A stretch of 61,481 nucleotides of DNA from Gloeocapsa sp. PCC 73106 (GCF_000332035.1 NZ_ALVY01000219.1:1-61481); one strand, 5' to 3'; counted from the first letter of the stretch, positions 52,137 through 60,987 are shown. Made by a program: numbers and translations. The notes: a model not told the origin generated them from the letters alone.

Positions 52137-55133
52137 ATGTTGGACCATATTTATCTTAAACCTAATGTGATTGTAGAGCCATTGTTTAATCAGTGGTACG
52201 CTTGGTCATATCTAATACCTCCAGCAACAGCAGCGATGTACGTGACTCATTCTCATCTGAAAATCTTAGAATCTTTCATTGAAGCGCCACAAGTACATAT
52301 CTCAGCTCTCAAAAATCCTGCTATGTTAGGGGGACCTTTTATCAATTATGATCTTAGTAAAGTTGAAGAAATTCGAGCTTTATTAGAGAAAACAAAGCAA
52401 GAGCAAGAAGAGTTACTGATTTTAGCAACAGCAATCCAATCTTTAGAGAGAATGCTGATAGAAGAAGCGACGGGCTATTCTTTAGAATCTTTCTACGCTA
52501 AAGTACCCGAAGCCCTACAAGGATACGTAGAATTAGTTTATGATACCAATCATCATGCCTCATTTCGCTTGATAGAAGGACTTCTCTATCAAAGTTCTTA
52601 CTATAAACCCAAATCCCAAAGTATCGCCCTTTATCTAGGTGACGAGGATATACGTTCTTTTGTTCTCAGTACACCGCGACTACCAAACGCGCAAAGTTTA
52701 CACATACCTTTACCGTTTAGCGATCGCCGTTTCGAACAATTATTTAAAATGAAAGAACAACCAGGGAGTTATAGTGCAATTATCAAAGCCTTAGAGATTC
52801 AAAATACTTCCTTATTTGCTTCATTCTTCACCCAAGATACCCCTCAAAGAGAACCTAAATATCAGGGAGAAGATGTCAGAATTCGCTATTTTGGTCACGC
52901 ATGTATTTTAATCGAAACTAAACACGTTACTATTCTCTGTGATCCTTTAGTCAGTTATCAGCATTCCCATGGTATTCCTCGTTATAGCTATGCCAATTTA
53001 CCCGAGGTGATTGATTATGTTTTAATTACCCATAATCATCAAGATCATGTGATGCTAGAAACACTGCTGCAGTTGCGGTACAAGATTAAACAAGTCATTG
53101 TACCCAAAAGTAATAAAGGTTCCCTGATTGATCCATCCCTTAAATTAATTCTGCAACAGATAGGTTTTACTAACGTTAGAGAAATTGATGAATTAGAATC
53201 CCTAACGATTCCAGAAGGACAAATTACCAGTTGGCCATTTTTAGGAGAACATGGAGACCTAAATATAGCCGCCAAAACCGCTTATCTAGTTCAGTTGCAA
53301 GGAAAATCGATTTTATGTGCAGCCGATTCCAATAATATTGAACCTAAACTATACGATCGCCTCAGACATCTAGTTGACGAGATAGACGTACTATTTATAG
53401 GGATGGAATGCGAAGGTGCGCCATATACATGGGCTTATGGAGCGTTATTAAGCCAAATCGTCCCCCGCAAAATGGCTCAAACTCGACGACTCGATGGTTC
53501 AAATGCTGAAAGAGCCATAAAATTAGTGAACCAACTGAGACCAAAACAGGTATATGTCTACGCGATGGGACAAGAACCCTGGTTATCATTTATTACCTCC
53601 ATTCAATATACAAATGATTCTAAGGCGATCGTTGAATCCAATCAACTTGTCAACTATTGTAGAAGTCAAAACAAAATCAGTGAAAGACTCTTCGGAAGTA
53701 AAGAGATTTATTTAAACCCCACCCAAGAACAGCAAAACATGGAATTAACAACACCAGTTACTCAACTTCTGTTGGAGCTTAGTCAATTAGACATTAAACT
53801 ATGGGTAGAAGGCTATAAACTGCGCTGTAACGCACCAAAAGGAGCACTTACCTCCTCACTCAAAGAACAAATACAAGAGCGCAAAACCGAAATTATCGAA
53901 ATTTTGAACAATCAATTCTCTTCTACAACAACCCAGACACAATCTACAGAAGAGATTATTTTAGATTCAGAAATTATCCCATCAGTTGTTACTCAATCTT
54001 CCACCCAACCCGCTAATATTCTACTAACAGGTGCAACGGGCTTTTTAGGATCCTTTTTACTCTCTGAGCTATTAAAAAGAACCTCAGCGGGTATATACTG
54101 TTTAGTCCGTGCTGAAACCATCGAGTTAGCATGGCAAAAGCTTAAAAGTAATCTCGAATTTTATTTAGTTTGGGATGAATCTTCCAGTCAGAGAATTACC
54201 CTCATTCTCGGGGATTTATCTAAAGCTCTACTCGGATTATCTCAAGAGACTTTTGAAAAACTCTCAGAACAAATCGATACTATTTATCATAATGGCGCTT
54301 GGGTACATCATGCTTCCCCCTATTCTCTACTGAAAGCGACCAATGTTTTAGGAACCCAGGAAGTCTTAAGATTAGCTTGTCATAATAGAGTCAAACCGGT
54401 TCATTTTATTTCTACTATTAGCGTTTTTCCCCCCGACGCGAGTACAAAAATATTTACTGAAACCGATAATATCGCGGAATATGAGCCACCCTATGGAGGC
54501 TATGCTAGGAGTAAATGGGTCGCTGAACAATTAGTCACACAAGCCCAAAAACGAGGACTTCCCGTTAATATTTATCGACTCGGTCCCATTTCAGGACATA
54601 GCAAAACAGGGGTTTTTAATGGCAATGACTTTTTATATAGACTAATCATCGGTTGTACCCAGCTAGGAAGCGCACCAGAAGGAGAAAGAATACTTGATAT
54701 TCTCCCTGTAGATTATGCGAGTGAAGCGATCGCCTGTTTATCCCAAAAACCTGAACTTCTCAACCAAACCTTTCATCTTATACATCCTCAACCCGTTTCT
54801 TCCACTGTGTTGTTTGAAGAACTTCGCGCTTGGGGTTACAGGATTGAACGAATTCCTTACGATAAGTGGTATGCCAAGTTACTAAACATCGCCCAGGGAT
54901 CTTCCCAACACACCCTTTATCCCCTAGTCTCTCTTTTTTCTCCCGGAAGCGTACCAGAAAGCGATGAAAAACCCCTGATGCTCAAATTCGACTCTCAAAA
55001 CACCGAAAAAGGTTTATCTGAGAGTGATCTTAACTGTCCGTCTCTCGATTGTTCCTTGTTCAAGACTTACTTATCATACCTCGTTCGGAGTGGGTCTTTA
55101 GAAGTTCCTCCCTCTTCCTTATTACACCCCTAA
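52137..55133 (+). CDS. Fusion: CmlA-like diiron beta-hydroxylase, TubC docking domain, thioester reductase
   Basis: A 998-residue three-part protein. Residues 1-530 have the length and layout of CmlA, the diiron oxygenase that beta-hydroxylates a carrier-bound amino acid in chloramphenicol synthesis: an N-terminal domain (EPLFNQWYAWSYLIPPATAAM), then a metallo-beta-lactamase fold with HNHQDH (299-304), Glu371 and Asp397. The +72 and +98 spacings match the CmlA ligands as I recall them. No later His aligns with the last expected ligand. Residues 535-590 are a TubC-type docking domain resembling the NRPS N-terminus. Residues 625-998 are a reductase with GATGFLG (632-638) and Y789-ARS-K793, which releases the product as an aldehyde or alcohol. 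Confidence 0.85.
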   Translation: MLDHIYLKPNVIVEPLFNQWYAWSYLIPPATAAMYVTHSHLKILESFIEAPQVHISALKNPAMLGGPFINYDLSKVEEIRALLEKTKQEQEELLILATAIQSLERMLIEEATGYSLESFYAKVPEALQGYVELVYDTNHHASFRLIEGLLYQSSYYKPKSQSIALYLGDEDIRSFVLSTPRLPNAQSLHIPLPFSDRRFEQLFKMKEQPGSYSAIIKALEIQNTSLFASFFTQDTPQREPKYQGEDVRIRYFGHACILIETKHVTILCDPLVSYQHSHGIPRYSYANLPEVIDYVLITHNHQDHVMLETLLQLRYKIKQVIVPKSNKGSLIDPSLKLILQQIGFTNVREIDELESLTIPEGQITSWPFLGEHGDLNIAAKTAYLVQLQGKSILCAADSNNIEPKLYDRLRHLVDEIDVLFIGMECEGAPYTWAYGALLSQIVPRKMAQTRRLDGSNAERAIKLVNQLRPKQVYVYAMGQEPWLSFITSIQYTNDSKAIVESNQLVNYCRSQNKISERLFGSKEIYLNPTQEQQNMELTTPVTQLLLELSQLDIKLWVEGYKLRCNAPKGALTSSLKEQIQERKTEIIEILNNQFSSTTTQTQSTEEIILDSEIIPSVVTQSSTQPANILLTGATGFLGSFLLSELLKRTSAGIYCLVRAETIELAWQKLKSNLEFYLVWDESSSQRITLILGDLSKALLGLSQETFEKLSEQIDTIYHNGAWVHHASPYSLLKATNVLGTQEVLRLACHNRVKPVHFISTISVFPPDASTKIFTETDNIAEYEPPYGGYARSKWVAEQLVTQAQKRGLPVNIYRLGPISGHSKTGVFNGNDFLYRLIIGCTQLGSAPEGERILDILPVDYASEAIACLSQKPELLNQTFHLIHPQPVSSTVLFEELRAWGYRIERIPYDKWYAKLLNIAQGSSQHTLYPLVSLFSPGSVPESDEKPLMLKFDSQNTEKGLSESDLNCPSLDCSLFKTYLSYLVRSGSLEVPPSSLLHP

Positions 55134-55138
55134 ACATT

Positions 55139-56011
55139 ATGTCCAAAGAAAATCGCTATCAAGAATATGATACTTGGGCTTGGTTATATAATCAGACAAT
55201 GGGTCCGGAATACAGCAAAAGTCAACTGCAACCCATAGAAACCTTGCTGCTACCCAAAATAGCCAAAAACACCAAAGTTCTTGATGTGTGTTGTGGGACA
55301 GGTCATTTAGTTCAACTTCTAAGCGAAAAAGGTTATCAAATGACGGGACTCGATGGTTCTGAAGCGATGTTAACCTATGCGTCCAAAAATGCACCACAAG
55401 CTCAATTTATTCTAGATGATGCTCGTACCTTTGAATTACCCCCGATTTTTGATGCAGTCTTTTCTACGAGTGCTTCCCTGAATCATATTATGAGTATTGA
55501 TGAACTAAAACAAGTTTTTGAGCGGGTTTATGCAGCTTTAAAAGAAAATGGTTTATTTTTATTCGATTTAAATCATCCCAATCAGATGACGAAATGGTGG
55601 ACGGGTGGTATCGCAGAAGGAGAAATAACGTCTAATTATGCTTGGGCGATCGCGTCTCGCTATTATCCCCAAGATAACACAGGTTACTTTAAAGTAATTT
55701 TATTCCAGGCGCCCACCAATCAAACCAATCCCCTGAAATTACCCAAACTTCTACTATATAAATTATTGAACCTAAGAATTTTAACCCGATTGCGTCTAAA
55801 AGTCTTAGCAAGATTCTCTCAATGGGAAAAAAATTGGCAGTCTTCGGAAATAACTTATCACGTCAAAGGATATCCTCACGCTGAGGTTGAATCAGCCTTA
55901 ATAGCTGCAGGATTTAGCGATATTGAGCTTCGTACCTTAGAAGGAGATAACACAATAGACGAGAATCATTCAGTTTACTTTATCTGTCATAAAGCAAAAA
56001 AATGTCACTGA
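55139..56011 (+). CDS. Class I SAM-dependent methyltransferase
   Basis: A 290-residue methyltransferase. Motif I is VLDVCCGTG (47-55), followed by GLDGSEAML and FDAVFSTSASLNHI. The start ATG at 55139, 5 bp after the upstream stop, is chosen over an in-frame ATG at 55049 inside the previous gene. Target atom (O or N) is unknown. The gene is in the operon, with its 3' end overlapping the aminotransferase gene by 10 bp. Confidence 0.9.
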   Translation: MSKENRYQEYDTWAWLYNQTMGPEYSKSQLQPIETLLLPKIAKNTKVLDVCCGTGHLVQLLSEKGYQMTGLDGSEAMLTYASKNAPQAQFILDDARTFELPPIFDAVFSTSASLNHIMSIDELKQVFERVYAALKENGLFLFDLNHPNQMTKWWTGGIAEGEITSNYAWAIASRYYPQDNTGYFKVILFQAPTNQTNPLKLPKLLLYKLLNLRILTRLRLKVLARFSQWEKNWQSSEITYHVKGYPHAEVESALIAAGFSDIELRTLEGDNTIDENHSVYFICHKAKKCH

Positions 56012-57480
56012 AAAATCCAGAAAAAAACGACTTACAGCAACAACATCTAACTGCTTTGATGGAGACTTATCTCCGACGAACTCCCAACTCAAAACGGTTA
56101 GCTCAAGAATATCGACCTATCTTAGCTGATAAAAGTTCTATCGGCTTTTCTTTTTCACAACCCTTAAAAGAAATTTGCTATCCCATCGTCAGTGAACATT
56201 CATCTGGATCTCGTCTATGGGATATCGACAACAACGAATATATTGATATTCTCATGGGACTCGGTATTAATCTTTTTGGTCATAACCCGGATTTTATTCA
56301 AAAAGCAATAGTAGAACAATTAGAACTCGGTATTCACATTGGTACACAAACCCGGTTAGCGGGAGAAGTCGCAGCATTAGTCAGTGAAATGACAGGTATG
56401 GAACGAGTCACCTTTAGTAATACAGGGACCGAAGCGATAATGACTGCTATCCGTATTGCCAGAGCAGCTACAAACCGTGATAAAGTAGTGATCTTCACTA
56501 ACTCTTATCATGGTCACTCGGATGCAACTTTGGTAAGAGCAACTCTGACAGAATATGCTAAAAAGGCGATTATTCGAGTCATTGAACGAAAAAGTTGGCT
56601 TAAAAACTTAACTCGTCCCTTTCAGTCTATTTTGAAATCGAATCTTAATCCTACTGCGGTTCCTGGAGCTTTGGGGATTCCCGCCAATATCGCTCAAAAT
56701 ACTCTCGTATTGGATTATGGGAATGATCAGTCTTTAGAAGCGATCGCAACTTATCGGGATAAAATCGCAGCGGTATTAGTCGAACCAGTGCAGAGTCGTT
56801 GTCCTGAATTGCAACCTAAAGAATTTCTCCAAAAACTCAGACAAATCACCCAAGAATACGGTATCGTCCTGATTTTTGATGAAATGGTGACAGGATTTCG
56901 TATTGGTTCTGGGGGCGCACAGGCATGGTTTGATATTCAAGCAGATATAGCGACCTATAGTAAAATCATAGGGGGTGGTTTACCGATGTCCATTATTGCA
57001 GGCAAAGCTCAATATATGGATAGAATTGATGGGGGTTTTTGGAATTTTGAAGACCAATCCGTTCCCTCTGTCACAACCACCTTCTTTGCTGGGACTTTCT
57101 GTAAACACCCTTTATCCCTAGCTACTGCTAAAGCGGTTTTAGAGCATTTAAAACAACAAGGAGTGACCTTTTATGAACAATTAAACCAACGAACAATTCA
57201 ACTCGTTCAACGGTTAAATAACGCCATGGAACGAGCAGATGTTCCGATTCGATTTACTCATTTTGGTTCTTTTTTTGCGATCGCTGCTTCTCAAAGTGTG
57301 ATCTCTCCCATGGCTATCACTTTGTTATCCTATCATCTGCTTAACCGAGGGATTCACCTTCGTATCGGTGATAAAGGAGGATTTTTATCCGCAGCCCATT
57401 CTGAGAAAGATATTGAGTATATTATCCAATCATTTCAAGATAGTATCAAAGAACTTAAAATGGCAGGATTGATCGGCTAG
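56002..57480 (+). CDS. Class III PLP-dependent aminotransferase (glutamate-1-semialdehyde aminomutase-like)
   Basis: A 492-residue fold-type I enzyme. It has FSNTGTEAIMTAIRIAR, NSYHGHSDATL, DEMVTGFRIGSGGAQ with the PLP-binding Asp, and the Schiff-base Lys321 in YSKIIGGGLPMS. GSA-like aminotransferases of this kind (for example MxcL of myxochelin) convert aldehydes released by NRPS reductase domains to primary amines. The reductase two genes upstream makes that the likeliest role, by inference. It is not the haem-pathway HemL, given the divergent N-terminus and context. Confidence 0.9.
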   Translation: MSLKNPEKNDLQQQHLTALMETYLRRTPNSKRLAQEYRPILADKSSIGFSFSQPLKEICYPIVSEHSSGSRLWDIDNNEYIDILMGLGINLFGHNPDFIQKAIVEQLELGIHIGTQTRLAGEVAALVSEMTGMERVTFSNTGTEAIMTAIRIARAATNRDKVVIFTNSYHGHSDATLVRATLTEYAKKAIIRVIERKSWLKNLTRPFQSILKSNLNPTAVPGALGIPANIAQNTLVLDYGNDQSLEAIATYRDKIAAVLVEPVQSRCPELQPKEFLQKLRQITQEYGIVLIFDEMVTGFRIGSGGAQAWFDIQADIATYSKIIGGGLPMSIIAGKAQYMDRIDGGFWNFEDQSVPSVTTTFFAGTFCKHPLSLATAKAVLEHLKQQGVTFYEQLNQRTIQLVQRLNNAMERADVPIRFTHFGSFFAIAASQSVISPMAITLLSYHLLNRGIHLRIGDKGGFLSAAHSEKDIEYIIQSFQDSIKELKMAGLIG

Positions 57481-57517
57481 ACCAACTCATACAATCAATA
57501 AATAGGAGGCGATTATT

Positions 57518-57736
57518 GTGCAAAATGATACGGAAGACAACACCATTTATCTGGTTGTCATTAATGATGAAGAACAATATTCCATCTGGCCAGATTATCG
57601 GGAAATTCCACCAGGATGGCGAGAAGTTGGCAAAAGTGGTCTTAAAAATGAATGTCTTGACTATATTAACGAAGTTTGGACAGATATGCGGCCTTTGAGT
57701 CTACGTAAAAAAATGGCAGAATCTGAAAATTCCTAA
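57518..57736 (+). CDS. MbtH-like protein
   Basis: A small partner that activates or stabilises NRPS adenylation domains. The 72 residues show the signature with three Trp: [20 protein letters not shown], then [18 protein letters not shown]. Start is GTG at 57518, supported by AGGAGG at 57504-57509 with 8-nt spacing. The stop shares a base with the next start (TAATG). Confidence 0.96.
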   Translation: MQNDTEDNTIYLVVINDEEQYSIWPDYREIPPGWREVGKSGLKNECLDYINEVWTDMRPLSLRKKMAESENS

Positions 57737-58218
57737 TGAGCAAAAACGATCCCAAGCTTCAACTCGAGTTGTTAGTTCCTTGGGATTTGCCCACTGAACA
57801 AAAACTAAGTAGCACTGACCAAGTTAAACTCACTCAATCCCTTGAGCGATTATTATTAGCTCTTAAACAACCTGTTTATGCCAAATCTATTGAGCTTATC
57901 AAAGAAAGTTTAAATATACTAGGAACGGTGGAAGTGTTCGCTTGTGATTCCGTTGCTACTTCTAGTAAAACTTCTTTAAAAAACTGGGAAATTCAAGACT
58001 ATGATACTTATTTTGAAATCAGTCATGTCTGTACTCAAGATATTGCCATATGTCTAGTGAGAAGTGTTTTGATCGCCTATCAAAACTTTTTGATGCTGAC
58101 TATCGAGTGTAGCGATCTAGATCCAATGCAAATCGAACGTCAAAAACAAGGTTTTATTAGTTATGCTTGTTTATTAGCCAGAGTCTTTCAATTAGATTTA
58201 GAAAAACAATATGATTGA
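57736..58218 (+). CDS. Unrecognised protein in the NRPS operon (160 residues)
   Basis: I do not recognise the family. The protein is soluble, with no signal peptide. It starts [19 protein letters not shown] and has a helical region (LTQSLERLLLALKQPVYAKSIELIKES), then YDTYFEISHVCTQDIAICLV and a C-terminal helix. Three Cys and one His are present but form no known metal motif. It is coupled by TAATG to the MbtH gene and overlaps the next gene by 8 bp, so it is surely made with the biosynthetic enzymes and may work as a pair with its neighbour. Confidence 0.75.
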   Translation: MSKNDPKLQLELLVPWDLPTEQKLSSTDQVKLTQSLERLLLALKQPVYAKSIELIKESLNILGTVEVFACDSVATSSKTSLKNWEIQDYDTYFEISHVCTQDIAICLVRSVLIAYQNFLMLTIECSDLDPMQIERQKQGFISYACLLARVFQLDLEKQYD

Positions 58219-58780
58219 CCCATTACAGATTTGGAAAGGATTTCATTGGTCTTTTTTTATTAATATTCAAGGATTAATTATCTGCTTACGTCGCTTTGAA
58301 ATTTATATTAATCTCAATAATTTAACTCAAGCTCAAATTGAATTAGCGACGGCGACTGAGATGATGCTAGCTTCAAGTGCTACCATGGAACTCGCTGGCA
58401 GTTTCAGTAAACAAGAATATCAGAATCAAGTACGCAACACCATGATTCCGCCTAACGTTCAAGCGACTAATTTTAGTGGCTTAATGTCTTGGGAACACGC
58501 GGCTTTAATACAAATATGGAAAAGATTACGACCCATTTTTCAAGATTTACCAAGTGACTTACAAGTACAGCATCAAGAGTTTATTTACGCTTATTTTGAG
58601 TTAGTTAAAGCTCATCGCTCAGTTTGTGAAAAATTTGGCGGCACAGTAGGAGGAAGCTTACGGTTTGAGAAAACAAAAGCCGTTGATAGTATTGATAAAT
58701 TTGCTCGCAGTCGTTGGCAACTCATAGATCCTAAACATGAAGCTATCAGCAGTTGCCCATTTTCTCAAGATCAATCATGA
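58211..58780 (+). CDS. Unrecognised operon protein with a weak heme-dioxygenase-like motif
   Basis: A 189-residue, largely helical protein. One stretch, VKAHRSVCEKFGGTVGGSLRF, recalls the TDO/IDO/PrnB superfamily, in which a His ligand is followed by V..R.IG...GTGGS. The match is one motif only, and the protein is shorter than those enzymes. Other visible pieces are LMSWEHAALIQIWKRLRPIF and a Cys near the end. It may be a single-domain relative, may form a two-part protein with the preceding gene, or may be unrelated. It overlaps the tyrosinase start by 4 bp (ATGA). Confidence 0.6.
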   Translation: MIDPLQIWKGFHWSFFINIQGLIICLRRFEIYINLNNLTQAQIELATATEMMLASSATMELAGSFSKQEYQNQVRNTMIPPNVQATNFSGLMSWEHAALIQIWKRLRPIFQDLPSDLQVQHQEFIYAYFELVKAHRSVCEKFGGTVGGSLRFEKTKAVDSIDKFARSRWQLIDPKHEAISSCPFSQDQS

Positions 58781-60000
58781 AATTAAATCAAAACTCTAAA
58801 AAGCTGTACTTTTTTAGCTTGGTAGCCGTAACTACACTTATTATTTTTATATCTCAATTAAATCAAAACTCTTATCATCTTCCTCCTCTTGATGCTCCTG
58901 TAGCCAGTTCTGTTTATCCTATCAAAGCGTATAATAATCTAAAAATTCGTAAAAATGTTGTGGATTTAACCCCTCAAGAAAAAGCCACTTTTGTAAATGC
59001 GTTAAAAACTCTGAAAAATACTATTCCTCAAGACAGTCAAATTAGCCAATATGATTATTATGTATTACAACACGTATTAACAATGGGCTTTCGCCACAAA
59101 TTAGAGGCAACTGGTCCCGCGCAAGGCAATCCTGCTCACAGTCAGCCCGCCTTTTTACCTTGGCATCGCCAATATTTGTACGAATTTGAACAAGCTTTGC
59201 AGAAAATAGCCCCTGATGTCACGATTCCCTATTGGGATTGGAGCGATCCTCAAGCTTTAAAGGTAATTCTTCAAGATGATTTTTTAGGATCGCCCGGTCA
59301 AGGAAAAACTATCAATATTCCAGGAGTGGGAAATTTCACAGGGGGAGAGGTCACATCAGGCATTTTTGCTGATTGGACACTCAACGAAAAAATTCATTTT
59401 GACCCCATTACCATGACGTCATTAGGGACAAAATTAATCAGATTTGTGGGGTTACCACCAAACGATCGCTTATCCTTACCAAAAGCAGAAGTAGAACAAT
59501 TATTCCGCTATGATAATTACGAAATTTTCAACGCCCTCATTGAAGGCGCGATGATTGTAAATGATCAAGGTCAATGGGAGCAAGGCTGGACGCTTCACGC
59601 TTACGCCCATTCAGTCATCGGTGGTAGTCTCGTTGATCAAATTCATCCTAAACAGGGAGTTCCTCATCAAACTAAAATTCTCGGAACCATGGATAGTATT
59701 CCCTCTTCTCCTTATGATCCGATCTTTTGGTTAAATCATGCCAACGTCGATCGCCTCTGGGCAGAATGGCAAGACCAAGGTCATACTGGGGAAAGCTTTT
59801 ACCCCGCTCAAGGAATGCCCTGGGGACATAATTTACACGATCCGATGTGGCCTTGGGATGGCGGTCTTTCTGAACCGGGAAAATATGGAATCAGCGATCT
59901 TATCTCTTTACTCCCTCAACCCTCATCGGCTAAAGTCATTACACCTGCCGATGTTTTAGATTTTAGAAACCTAGGTTATACCTATGACACGACTCAATAA
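58777..60000 (+). CDS. Tyrosinase-family type 3 copper oxidase, membrane-anchored or exported
   Basis: Oxidises phenols to ortho-quinones. Numbering from ATG 58777 (407 residues): the CuA ligands are His99, His121 and His130 (SQPAFLPWHRQYLYEFE), and the CuB ligands His274, His278 (LHAYAHS) and His321 (DPIFWLNHANVDRLWAEW). Where many enzymes have HH before A-N-V-D, this one has N-H. A hydrophobic segment at residues 10-27 is a signal or anchor, so it probably acts outside the cytoplasm on the finished product. The upstream stop overlaps its start, and its end overlaps the thioesterase gene by 17 bp. Confidence 0.92.
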   Translation: MKLNQNSKKLYFFSLVAVTTLIIFISQLNQNSYHLPPLDAPVASSVYPIKAYNNLKIRKNVVDLTPQEKATFVNALKTLKNTIPQDSQISQYDYYVLQHVLTMGFRHKLEATGPAQGNPAHSQPAFLPWHRQYLYEFEQALQKIAPDVTIPYWDWSDPQALKVILQDDFLGSPGQGKTINIPGVGNFTGGEVTSGIFADWTLNEKIHFDPITMTSLGTKLIRFVGLPPNDRLSLPKAEVEQLFRYDNYEIFNALIEGAMIVNDQGQWEQGWTLHAYAHSVIGGSLVDQIHPKQGVPHQTKILGTMDSIPSSPYDPIFWLNHANVDRLWAEWQDQGHTGESFYPAQGMPWGHNLHDPMWPWDGGLSEPGKYGISDLISLLPQPSSAKVITPADVLDFRNLGYTYDTTQ

Positions 60001-60733
60001 ATCCAGCTCTTGGTTAACTTTTCCTAAAACCAATCCCAAGGCTCAATTAAGGTTATTTTGTTTCCCCTACGCGGGAGGTTCCGGGTGGGTGTTTCGTCCG
60101 TGGCTGAATCATTTACCAGAGGCGATCGAACTCTGTTTAATTGAATTACCAGCAAGAGGCAAAAGATGGAATGAATCGCCAATAGTTCGGCTAGAATCTT
60201 TGCTCGAAGCTTTAAAAGGAGCTATTTTACCCCACTTGGATCTACCTTTTGCTTTCTTTGGTCATAGTATGGGCGGATTAGTTAGTTTTGAGTTAACCCG
60301 TCTACTCGCCACAGAACATCAGATTAGCCCAGTTTATCTTTTGGTTTCTGGTTGTCGTGCGCCTCAGATTCGCGATCGCAATCCCCCCATCCATCATTTA
60401 CCTGATACTGAGTTTATCCAAGAATTATGCCGTCTTAATGGTACACCTCAAGCCGTTTTAGAGGATACTGAATTGATGCAATTGGTTTTACCAGCTCTTA
60501 GATCCGATTTTGAGATTTTAGAAACTTATAATTATTCTGCGGATACCCCTTTAAATTGTCCTATCGCAGTTTTTGGCGGTTTGCAAGATGAAAAAGTCCC
60601 TCAAGAAGATTTACAAGCTTGGAAATTTCAGACAAATCAGACTTTTTATCTAGAAATGTTTGAAGGAGATCATTTTTTTATCGATTCAGTGCGATCGCGC
60701 TTATTAACCTCGATTACTAAGATCTTGGTGTAA
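59984..60733 (+). CDS. Type II (editing) thioesterase
   Basis: A free-standing alpha/beta hydrolase that clears stalled or mis-primed carrier domains. The 249 residues have the typical FCFPYAGGSGWVFRPWL start, the oxyanion region ELPARGKR, the nucleophile Ser95 in GHSMGG and a late His in EGDHFFI. It is the last gene of the operon; a 17-bp overlap with the tyrosinase gene couples them. Confidence 0.93.
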   Translation: MTRLNKSSSWLTFPKTNPKAQLRLFCFPYAGGSGWVFRPWLNHLPEAIELCLIELPARGKRWNESPIVRLESLLEALKGAILPHLDLPFAFFGHSMGGLVSFELTRLLATEHQISPVYLLVSGCRAPQIRDRNPPIHHLPDTEFIQELCRLNGTPQAVLEDTELMQLVLPALRSDFEILETYNYSADTPLNCPIAVFGGLQDEKVPQEDLQAWKFQTNQTFYLEMFEGDHFFIDSVRSRLLTSITKILV

Positions 60734-60916
60734 ATGTTAAATGCGAGTATTCGCAATAATCTTAAAAAACTATATGACTGTTGTTCAAAGCTTCACAAAA
60801 CTTTACAAATGCTTTTCGCGGCGATGGTCAAATATGTAAAATTCCCATAAATCAAGAAGTTCAGAGTTTAGTTTGATACTAATTCATCTCGCAATCTAAA
60901 ATTTTCTAAAAAATCT

Positions 60917-60945
60917 TTGCAAAAAATTTTCTAGAATGGTATGCT
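60917..60945 (+). promoter_or_regulatory. Candidate promoter for the gene at 61175
   Basis: TTGCAA (60917-60922), a 17-bp spacer and TATGCT (60940-60945). It would give a leader of roughly 220 nt. The 441-bp spacer 60734-61174 contains no other gene. Confidence 0.4.
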
Positions 60946-60987
60946 TTAAATCAGCTTAATAAAATTAATTCTCAATAAAGTTTTTAG

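Noticed and set aside
55049-55138. Longer methyltransferase start at 55049
   Set aside because: It would lie inside the reductase gene and add a sequence unlike methyltransferase N-termini; ATG 55139 follows the previous stop by 5 bp.
60738-60770. Terminator after the thioesterase gene (TGCGA/TCGCA stem)
   Set aside because: The stem is only 5 bp and is followed by an A-rich, not T-rich, tract in the direction of the operon.
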